A DNA stretch of 60,653 nt from contig CAJOLE010000005.1 in assembly GCA_905235325.1 (NCBI GenBank), positions 1 to 60,653 on the forward strand. Reading direction: 5' to 3'. Shown one piece after another: positions 54,472-60,653 of this stretch. Source of the stretch: an uncultured Prevotella sp. Its GTDB lineage: Bacteria; Bacteroidota; Bacteroidia; Bacteroidales; Bacteroidaceae. Position 1 is the first letter of the stretch, and the number at the start of each line of letters is the position of its first letter. The translations under genes were made by a program, and so were the position numbers. The notes beneath the pieces were generated by a model. That model did not search any database and was not told the DNA's origin. It saw only the letters and a list, made by a program, of their open reading frames with translations.

Positions 54472-55968
54472 ATGGAAAGGTTGTTTATTTTCGACACGAC
54501 GCTCCGCGACGGCGAACAAGTGCCAGGCTGCCAACTGAACACGGTTGAGAAGATCCAGGTGGCCAAGGCGCTTGAGCAGCTGGGCGTCGACGTGATTGAA
54601 GCAGGATTCCCCGTGTCGAGTCCCGGTGACTTTAACTCAGTGATTGAAATCTCGAAGGCCGTGACGTGGCCCACCATCTGTGCGCTGACGCGCGCCGTTG
54701 AGCACGACATCGACGTGGCTTACGAGGCCCTGAAGTATGCCAAGCACAAGCGCATACACACCGGTATCGGCACCTCCGACGAGCACATCCGCTACAAGTT
54801 CAACTCCACCCGCGAGGAGATTATCGAGCGTGCCGTCAGGGCCACGAAGTATGCCAAGCGCTATGTTGACGACGTGGAGTTCTACTGTGAGGATGCCGGC
54901 CGTACCGACAACGAGTATCTGGCTCAGGTGGTAGAGGCCGTTATCAAGGCTGGCGCCACGGTGGTCAACATCCCCGACACGACGGGCTACTGCCTGCCGC
55001 AGGAGTACTACGAGAAGATCAAGTACCTGATGGAGCACGTCGACGGTGTCGACCGCGCCATCATCTCCACCCACTGCCACAACGACCTGGGCATGGCTAC
55101 GGCCAACACCCTAAGTGGCGTGATGGCCGGTGCGCGCCAGGCAGAGGTGACCATCAATGGCATCGGCGAACGGGCCGGCAACACCTCGCTGGAGGAGATT
55201 TCCATGATACTGAAGTGCCACAAGGGACTGGAAATCGACACGAACATCAACACGATGAAGATCTACCCAACGAGCCGCATGGTGTCGAGCCTGATGAATA
55301 TGCCTGTACAGCCAAACAAGGCCATCGTGGGCCGCAACGCCTTTGCCCATTCTTCCGGCATCCACCAGGACGGCGTGTTGAAGAACGTCAATACGTATGA
55401 GATCATTGATCCGAAGGACGTGGGCATCGACGACAACTCCATCGTACTGACAGCCCGTTCGGGACGTGCCGCCCTGAAGCACCGCCTGCACCTGAACGGC
55501 ATTGAACTCGACGAGAAGAAGCTTGACAAGATTTACGAGAAGTTCCTGCAGCTGGCCGACCAGAAGAAAGAGGTGTCGGATGCCGACGTGCTGGTGCTCG
55601 CAGGTGCCGACACCGCCGACCAACATGCCGTCCGCCTCGATTTCCTGCAGGTGACCACGGGCAAGGGCGTGAAGTCGGTGGCCTCTATCGGTCTCGACAT
55701 CAGCGGCCAGAAGTTCGAGGCCGCCGCCTCGGGCAACGGACCTGTCGATGCTGCCATCAAGGCGCTGAAGCGCATCATCATGAAGCAGATGACGCTGAAG
55801 GAGTTTACCATCCAAGCCATCTCGAAGGGCAGCGACGACGTCGGCAAGGTTCACATGCAGGTTGAGTACGACGGCTCGCTGTACTACGGATTCGGGGCCG
55901 ACACCGACATCGTGACCGCCTCCGTCGAGGCTTATATTGACTGTATCAACAAATTCAAGAAGCAATGA
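54472..55968 (+). CDS. leuA: 2-isopropylmalate synthase
   Basis: A 498-residue enzyme condensing 2-ketoisovalerate with acetyl-CoA, the first committed step to leucine. The TIM-barrel domain has [14 protein letters not shown] (7-20) and [19 protein letters not shown] with the metal-binding His pair; [13 protein letters not shown] follows. The C-terminal LeuA allosteric domain (about 390-498) is present, so leucine feedback is likely. First structural gene after the attenuator; it overlaps leuC by four bases. Confidence 0.95.
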   Translation: MERLFIFDTTLRDGEQVPGCQLNTVEKIQVAKALEQLGVDVIEAGFPVSSPGDFNSVIEISKAVTWPTICALTRAVEHDIDVAYEALKYAKHKRIHTGIGTSDEHIRYKFNSTREEIIERAVRATKYAKRYVDDVEFYCEDAGRTDNEYLAQVVEAVIKAGATVVNIPDTTGYCLPQEYYEKIKYLMEHVDGVDRAIISTHCHNDLGMATANTLSGVMAGARQAEVTINGIGERAGNTSLEEISMILKCHKGLEIDTNINTMKIYPTSRMVSSLMNMPVQPNKAIVGRNAFAHSSGIHQDGVLKNVNTYEIIDPKDVGIDDNSIVLTARSGRAALKHRLHLNGIELDEKKLDKIYEKFLQLADQKKEVSDADVLVLAGADTADQHAVRLDFLQVTTGKGVKSVASIGLDISGQKFEAAASGNGPVDAAIKALKRIIMKQMTLKEFTIQAISKGSDDVGKVHMQVEYDGSLYYGFGADTDIVTASVEAYIDCINKFKKQ

Positions 55969-57350
55969 ATACTTTATTTGACAAAATCTGGGACCGCCAC
56001 GTCGTACAACAGGTGGAAGACGGCCCCACACAGCTTTATATCGACCGGCTCTACTGCCACGAAGTGACCTCGCCACAGGCCTTCGACGGCCTGCGCGCAA
56101 GGGGGCTGAAGTGCTTCCGGCCGGAGAAGGTCTACTGTATGCCCGACCACAATACACCGACGCACGACCAAGACAAGCCTATCACTGACCCCGTGTCGAG
56201 AACTCAGGTCGATACGCTGGCCAGGAATGCCGCAGAGTTCGGCGTGACGCACTACGCTATGGGTTCGCGTGACAACGGCATCATTCACGTCGTGGGACCT
56301 GAGAAGGGCCTGTCGCTGCCCGGCATGACCATCGTCTGCGGCGACTCCCATACCTCCACACACGGTGCCATGGGGGCTGTGGCCTTCGGCATAGGTACTT
56401 CGGAGGTAGAGATGGTGCTGGCCTCGCAGTGCATACTCCAGCAGAAGCCGAAGTCGATGCGCATCACCGTCAACGGACAGTTGGGTAGGGGAGTGACGGC
56501 CAAGGACGTGGCCCTCTACCTGATGGCCCGGCTGACCACCAGCGGTGCCACGGGCTACTTCGTCGAGTACAGTGGCGACGCGGTGCGCTCGCTGTCGATG
56601 GAAGGCCGTCTGACGCTCTGTAACCTCTCCATCGAGATGGGCGCCCGCGGCGGCTTCATTGCCCCCGACGACGTTACCTTTGACTATCTGAAAGGCCGGG
56701 AGTATGCTCCTAAGGGCGAAGCCTGGGACAAGGCCGTTGCCTACTGGCGCACACTTCGCAGCGACGACGATGCCGTCTTCGACAAGGAGCTGACTTTCGA
56801 TGCTGCCGACATCGAGCCGCGCATCACCTACGGCACTAATCCCGGTATGGGTATCGGGATTACGGAAAGTATTCAAACACCCCCTCCTTCGGAGGGGCTT
56901 GGGGAGGCTAAAGCGCTTTCCTACATGGGCTTCAAGGCTGGCCAGAAGCTGCTCGGCACAAAGGTTGACTACGTCTTCCTCGGTGCCTGCACCAACGGGC
57001 GCATCGAGGACTTCCGCGCCTTTGCTGCTGTCGTGAAAGGGCGCAAGAAGGCCGACGGCCTGGTGGCCTGGCTCGTACCCGGCTCGTGGGCTGTATATCG
57101 GCAGATCGTGGACGAGGGCCTCGACCGTGTGCTGGCCGATGCCGGGTTCGAGATTCGTCAGCCGGGCTGCTCGGCCTGCCTGGCGATGAACGACGACAAG
57201 GTGCCTGCGGGCAAGCTTTCCGTCTCGACATCGAACCGCAACTTTGAGGGCCGTCAAGGCCCGGGCGCGCGCACCATCCTGGCCAGTCCGCTGACGGCTG
57301 CCGCTGCCGCTGTTACTGGAGTAATCACCGATCCAAGAGAATTGCTATGA
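55965..57350 (+). CDS. leuC: 3-isopropylmalate dehydratase large subunit, with palindromic insert
   Basis: A 461-residue aconitase-family subunit; with LeuD it isomerises isopropylmalate and can also process citramalate. The 4Fe-4S cysteines are in [11 protein letters not shown] and GCSACLAMN. The segment [20 protein letters not shown] (ending near residue 310) contains a G/C-rich palindrome at 56878-56911 read in frame, in a surface loop before YMGFKAGQ. Family length is otherwise normal. Overlaps leuA and leuD by four bases (ATGA each). Confidence 0.94.
   Translation: MNTLFDKIWDRHVVQQVEDGPTQLYIDRLYCHEVTSPQAFDGLRARGLKCFRPEKVYCMPDHNTPTHDQDKPITDPVSRTQVDTLARNAAEFGVTHYAMGSRDNGIIHVVGPEKGLSLPGMTIVCGDSHTSTHGAMGAVAFGIGTSEVEMVLASQCILQQKPKSMRITVNGQLGRGVTAKDVALYLMARLTTSGATGYFVEYSGDAVRSLSMEGRLTLCNLSIEMGARGGFIAPDDVTFDYLKGREYAPKGEAWDKAVAYWRTLRSDDDAVFDKELTFDAADIEPRITYGTNPGMGIGITESIQTPPPSEGLGEAKALSYMGFKAGQKLLGTKVDYVFLGACTNGRIEDFRAFAAVVKGRKKADGLVAWLVPGSWAVYRQIVDEGLDRVLADAGFEIRQPGCSACLAMNDDKVPAGKLSVSTSNRNFEGRQGPGARTILASPLTAAAAAVTGVITDPRELL
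56878..56911 (+). repeat. Palindromic element, family C, inside leuC
   Basis: CACCCCCTCC-TTC-GGAGGGG then CTTGGGGAGG. The reverse complement (CCTCCCCAAGCCCCTCC then GAAGGAGGGG) matches the gltD units in pattern. It codes for [11 protein letters not shown] in frame. Confidence 0.7.
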
Positions 57351-57949
57351 AACAGAAGTTTGACATCATAACCAGCACCTGCGTGCCACTTCCCATCGAG
57401 AACGTGGACACCGACCAGATTATACCCGCCCGCTTCCTCAAGGCAACCACACGCGAGGAGAGCTTCTTCGGCGACAACCTCTTCCGCGACTGGCGCTACC
57501 GTGCCGACGGAACGCCGGTTGAGGATTTCGTACTCAACAATCCAACCTATTCGGGCTGTATCCTCGTTGCAGGCAAGAACTTCGGCTCCGGCTCAAGCCG
57601 TGAGCACGCCGCCTGGGCCATCGCCGGCTACGGCTTCCGAGTGGTCATATCGTCGTTCTTTGCCGACATCCATAAGAACAACGAACTCAACAACTTCGTG
57701 CTGCCCGTTCAAGTGAGCGAGCAGTTCCTTGCCGAACTGTTCCAGAGCATCAGGGAAAACCCGAAGACCGAGGTCGTGGTCGACTTGCCCCGCCAGACGG
57801 TGACCAACACGGCAACCGGAAGCTGCGAGCACTTCAACATCAACGGCTACAAGAAACACTGCCTCATGAACGGTCTTGACGACATCGACTTCCTCGTACA
57901 GAACAAGCAAAAAACCGAACAATGGGAGCATGGGAACGACCTTTGTTGA
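57347..57949 (+). CDS. leuD: 3-isopropylmalate dehydratase small subunit
   Basis: A 200-residue swivel-domain subunit. It has [13 protein letters not shown] (20-32), [15 protein letters not shown] and a C-terminal tail. It pairs with LeuC as a heterodimer. The gene overlaps leuC by four bases and cimA by 20. Confidence 0.95.
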   Translation: MKQKFDIITSTCVPLPIENVDTDQIIPARFLKATTREESFFGDNLFRDWRYRADGTPVEDFVLNNPTYSGCILVAGKNFGSGSSREHAAWAIAGYGFRVVISSFFADIHKNNELNNFVLPVQVSEQFLAELFQSIRENPKTEVVVDLPRQTVTNTATGSCEHFNINGYKKHCLMNGLDDIDFLVQNKQKTEQWEHGNDLC

Positions 57950-59471
57950 GATATTAGACTCCACCTTGCGCGACGGCGAGCAGACAAACGGTGTCTCCTT
58001 CCTGCCGCACGAGAAGCTGATGATAGCCCGTATGCTGCTCCACGACCTCAACGTCGACCGCATCGAGGTTGGCTCGGCTCGGGTCAGCGACGGCGAGAAG
58101 GATGCCGTCAGCATGATCTGCCGCTTCGCCCGCCAGATTGGACTCTTGGAGCGCGTCGAGGTGCTGGGCTTCGTCGACGGACACCAAAGCATCGACTGGA
58201 TAGCCGACTGCGGCGGTCTGGTCGTCAACCTGCTGGCCAAGGGCTCGCTGAAGCACTGCTGCCAGCAGCTCGGCAAGTCGCCCGACGAGCACATTGCCGA
58301 CATTCGCCGCTCCGTGGCCTACGCCAAGGAGCGCGGCATGGCCGTCAACCTCTACCTCGAGGACTGGTCGAACGGCATGAAGGACTCGCCGAATTACGTC
58401 TACCAGCTCATGGACGCACTCGTCGACAGCGGCATACGCCGCTTCATGCTGCCCGACACGCTGGGCATCATGAACCCCCTGCAGGTCATCGACTATATGC
58501 GCAAGATGGTGAAACGCTATCCTGACACCCACTTCGACTTCCACGCCCACAACGACTACGACCTGGCCGTCTCAAACTCACTGGCAGCCGTCTTCAGCGG
58601 TGCCCATGGCCTTCACGTCACCGTCAACGGACTCGGCGAGCGCTGCGGCAATGCCCCGCTCTCGAGCGTGCAGGTCATCCTGAAGGACCAGTTCCGCGCC
58701 AGCACCAGCATCGTCGAGGACAAGCTCAACGCCATCAGCCGCATGGTCGAGAGCTACAGCGGCATCGCCGTGGCCCCCAACCAGCCCATCATCGGCGACA
58801 ACGTCTTTACCCAAGTGGCGGGCGTTCATGCCGACGGCGACAAGAAGAACCGCCTCTATCAGAACGACCTCGTCCCCGAGCGCTTCGGCCGTCGCCGCGA
58901 ATACGCCTTAGGCAAGACCAGCGGCCGCGCCAACATTGCCAAGAACCTCGAGGAGCTGGGCTTGGAGCTGACGCCCGAGCAGCAGCGCCGCGTCACTGAG
59001 CGCATCACCGAGCTGGGCGACAAGAAGGAAATCGTCACACGGGAAGACTTGCCCTACATCGTCAGCGACGTGCTGAAGCATACCACGCCCGACGATAAGG
59101 TGAAGCTGGTTAGCTACGTCGTGTCAACGGCTTACGGCCTGAAACCTGGAGCAAACATCAAAGTCGAGATCAACGGTCAGCAGTATGAGGCGGCAGGCAC
59201 CGGCGACGGTCAGTACGACGCCTTCGTCAAGGCCCTGCGCTACATCTACCGAAAGTATCTCGACCGCACGTTCCCCACGCTGGCTAACTATGCCGTCACC
59301 ATACCTCCAGGCGGCCGCACCGATGCCCTGGTGCAGACCGTCATCACCTGGGACGACAACGGACGGCTGCTCCGCACCCGGGGACTCGACGCCGACCAGA
59401 CCGAGGCCGCCATCAAGGCAACCTTCAAGATGCTGAACATCATCGAGAACGAACAGGTAGATAAGTTATAA
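57930..59471 (+). CDS. LeuA-family synthase, likely citramalate synthase
   Basis: A 513-residue paralogue of LeuA with its own barrel signature DSTLRDGEQTNGVSF (10-24), FDFHAHNDYDLAVSNSLAAV and NGLGERCGNAPLSSV, plus a C-terminal LeuA dimerisation/allosteric domain (about 395-513). Citramalate synthase condenses pyruvate with acetyl-CoA, and LeuCD and LeuB then yield 2-ketobutyrate for isoleucine. Operon position between leuD and leuB and an Ile-rich leader support CimA over a second IPMS, but substrate cannot be read from sequence. The start is the ATG at 57930, overlapping leuD by 20 bases; the frame is open to 57876 without homology. Confidence 0.72.
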   Translation: MGTTFVEILDSTLRDGEQTNGVSFLPHEKLMIARMLLHDLNVDRIEVGSARVSDGEKDAVSMICRFARQIGLLERVEVLGFVDGHQSIDWIADCGGLVVNLLAKGSLKHCCQQLGKSPDEHIADIRRSVAYAKERGMAVNLYLEDWSNGMKDSPNYVYQLMDALVDSGIRRFMLPDTLGIMNPLQVIDYMRKMVKRYPDTHFDFHAHNDYDLAVSNSLAAVFSGAHGLHVTVNGLGERCGNAPLSSVQVILKDQFRASTSIVEDKLNAISRMVESYSGIAVAPNQPIIGDNVFTQVAGVHADGDKKNRLYQNDLVPERFGRRREYALGKTSGRANIAKNLEELGLELTPEQQRRVTERITELGDKKEIVTREDLPYIVSDVLKHTTPDDKVKLVSYVVSTAYGLKPGANIKVEINGQQYEAAGTGDGQYDAFVKALRYIYRKYLDRTFPTLANYAVTIPPGGRTDALVQTVITWDDNGRLLRTRGLDADQTEAAIKATFKMLNIIENEQVDKL

Positions 59472-59492
59472 TTCAAAATCAATAAAACCAAG

Positions 59493-60554
59493 ATGAAATT
59501 AAAAATTGCCATCCTGCCGGGCGACGGAATAGGTCCGGAAATTATGAAACAAGGCGTTGCCGTGCTTGATGCCGTTGCTCAGAAGTGCGGCCACCAGTTT
59601 GAATACGAGGAAGCACTCTGCGGTGCCCACGCCATCGATGCCGTCGGCGACCCTTACCCCGATGCCACACACGACGTCTGTATGCGTGCCGATGCCGTCC
59701 TCTTCGCTGCTGTCGGCGACCCTAAGTACGACAACAACCCCACGGCCAAAGTGCGCCCCGAGACAGGCCTGCTGGCCATGCGCAAGCGGCTTGGACTCTT
59801 TGCCAACGTCCGCCCCGTGGCCACCTTCGACTGTCTGCTCCACATGTCGCCGCTCAAGGATGAACTGCTGCGCGGTGCCGACTTCGTAGTCATACGCGAA
59901 CTCACCGGAGGTATGTACTTCGGCGAGAAGTATCAGGACAACGACCGAGCCTACGACACCGACATCTACACACGGCCCGAGATTGAGCGCATCCTCCACG
60001 TAGCCTTCAAGACTGCTATGGCGCGCCGCCGCCACCTCACCGTCGTCGACAAGGCCAATGTCCTGGCCTCCAGCCGACTGTGGCGACAGATTGCCAAGGA
60101 GATGGAGCCCCAGTACCCAGAGGTCACGACCGACTATATGTTTATCGACAACGCATCCATGCGCGTGCTCACCGACCCACGCTTCTTCGACGTCATCGTC
60201 ACAGAGAACACGTTTGGCGACATCCTTACCGACGAGACTTCCTGCATCACCGGGTCGATGGGCCTGCAGCCCTCAGCGTCGCTGGGTGAGCACACACCGC
60301 TCTTCGAGCCTGTCCACGGCTCGTGGCCGCAGGCAGCCGGGCAGAACCTCGCCAACCCCGTGGCCCAGATCCTCTCTGCCGCCATGCTGCTTGAGCACTT
60401 CGGCCTCGTCGCCGAGGGCCGTCTTATCCGCGATGCCGTTGATGCCTCCCTCGCCGCCAACGTCCGCACACCAGAGATTCAGGTCAAAGGTGGGCAGAAG
60501 TACGGCACCAGCGAGGTCGGCCAGTGGATTGTAGACTACATCAAGAATAACTAA
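59493..60554 (+). CDS. leuB: 3-isopropylmalate dehydrogenase
   Basis: A 353-residue NAD-dependent enzyme oxidatively decarboxylating 3-isopropylmalate (or erythro-methylmalate). [15 protein letters not shown] (5-19), [49 protein letters not shown] and GDILTDETS are the family motifs. It ends the operon. The normal length is kept. Confidence 0.96.
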   Translation: MKLKIAILPGDGIGPEIMKQGVAVLDAVAQKCGHQFEYEEALCGAHAIDAVGDPYPDATHDVCMRADAVLFAAVGDPKYDNNPTAKVRPETGLLAMRKRLGLFANVRPVATFDCLLHMSPLKDELLRGADFVVIRELTGGMYFGEKYQDNDRAYDTDIYTRPEIERILHVAFKTAMARRRHLTVVDKANVLASSRLWRQIAKEMEPQYPEVTTDYMFIDNASMRVLTDPRFFDVIVTENTFGDILTDETSCITGSMGLQPSASLGEHTPLFEPVHGSWPQAAGQNLANPVAQILSAAMLLEHFGLVAEGRLIRDAVDASLAANVRTPEIQVKGGQKYGTSEVGQWIVDYIKNN

Positions 60555-60558
60555 TATT

Positions 60559-60578
60559 CTCAACTTTCGCAAGTTGAG
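60559..60578. terminator. Hairpin after leuB
   Basis: CTCAACTT-TCGC-AAGTTGAG, perfect 8-bp stem, five bases after the leuB stop. There is no clear T-run, so termination strength is uncertain. Confidence 0.5.
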
Positions 60579-60622
60579 TCATGGGTTTGCTGAGTTACTG
60601 ACCCGTGCATCAAAACGACGTA

Positions 60623-60653
60623 GTTACGAATAACAGGATACATCCTACACTTC
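60623..60653 (+). repeat. Iteron-armed palindrome, family A, copy 3 (cut by window end)
   Basis: TTACGAATAACAG-AT flank (60623-60640) followed by TCCTACACT at 60643. The flank matches the inverted right flank of copy 2. Confidence 0.75.

Overview
The window looks like a chromosomal segment of a Bacteroidales bacterium, most likely Prevotellaceae (Prevotella or a close relative). Four things point there. Start sites are preceded by the Bacteroidetes -7 element TAnnTTTG, seen upstream of about 20 genes, and Shine-Dalgarno sequences are essentially absent. The gene content is typical: class III FBPase, type III glutamine synthetase, a T9SS plug protein, a MaeB malic enzyme with a phosphotransacetylase tail, short ProS, DapL and ClpC. 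The coding sequence is GC-rich with AT-rich promoters. Short iteron and palindrome families are scattered between genes. No phage, IS transposase, rRNA, tRNA or CRISPR array was recognised.

Layout. 1-5.5 kb: GH13 amylase, WecG-type glycosyltransferase, AlaX-like tRNA editing protein, then a minus-strand HU / 29-aa basic protein / RNase G unit in which rng is interrupted by a one-base frameshift. 5.6-9.6 kb: rpiB, proS, an OmpA lipoprotein with mtgA, folK. 9.6-15.4 kb: maeB, T9SS plug, rarA, TRIC channel. 15.8-21.9 kb (minus): operon lon-tgt-lptG-DEAD helicase. 22-31.3 kb: trmN6, nitrilase, clpC, gyrA and two paralogous secreted TPR proteins. 31.3-34.3 kb: a large inverted-repeat element, then a vitamin B6 operon made of a ThiD-like/AraC fusion, pdxS and pdxT. 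34.5-48 kb (plus): a nitrogen block gltB-gltD-dapF-dapL-glnK-amtB-porin-glnN. 48-53.3 kb (minus): dcuB, fbp and two glycosyltransferase-like genes. 53.4-60.6 kb: a DUF5715 protein, then an attenuator-controlled operon leuA-leuC-leuD-cimA-leuB.

How the parts work together. The nitrogen block contains ammonium uptake (AmtB), its PII regulator, GSIII and GOGAT, with two lysine/diaminopimelate genes that draw on glutamate-linked metabolism. The leucine operon carries LeuA and a second, citramalate-synthase-like enzyme that could share LeuCD and LeuB to make 2-ketobutyrate for isoleucine. Its leader peptide is rich in both Ile and Leu codons and is followed by mutually exclusive antiterminator and terminator helices. 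In the B6 operon the first gene joins a ThiD-like domain that has lost the GTGC phosphotransfer motif to an AraC DNA-binding domain, which suggests a B6-sensing autoregulator.

The most unusual signals are the leucine/isoleucine attenuator, the ThiD-like/AraC fusion, the iteron-armed inverted-repeat elements (several families, one supplying the start and signal peptide of a T9SS gene), and palindromic G/C-rich elements carried in frame inside gltD and leuC.
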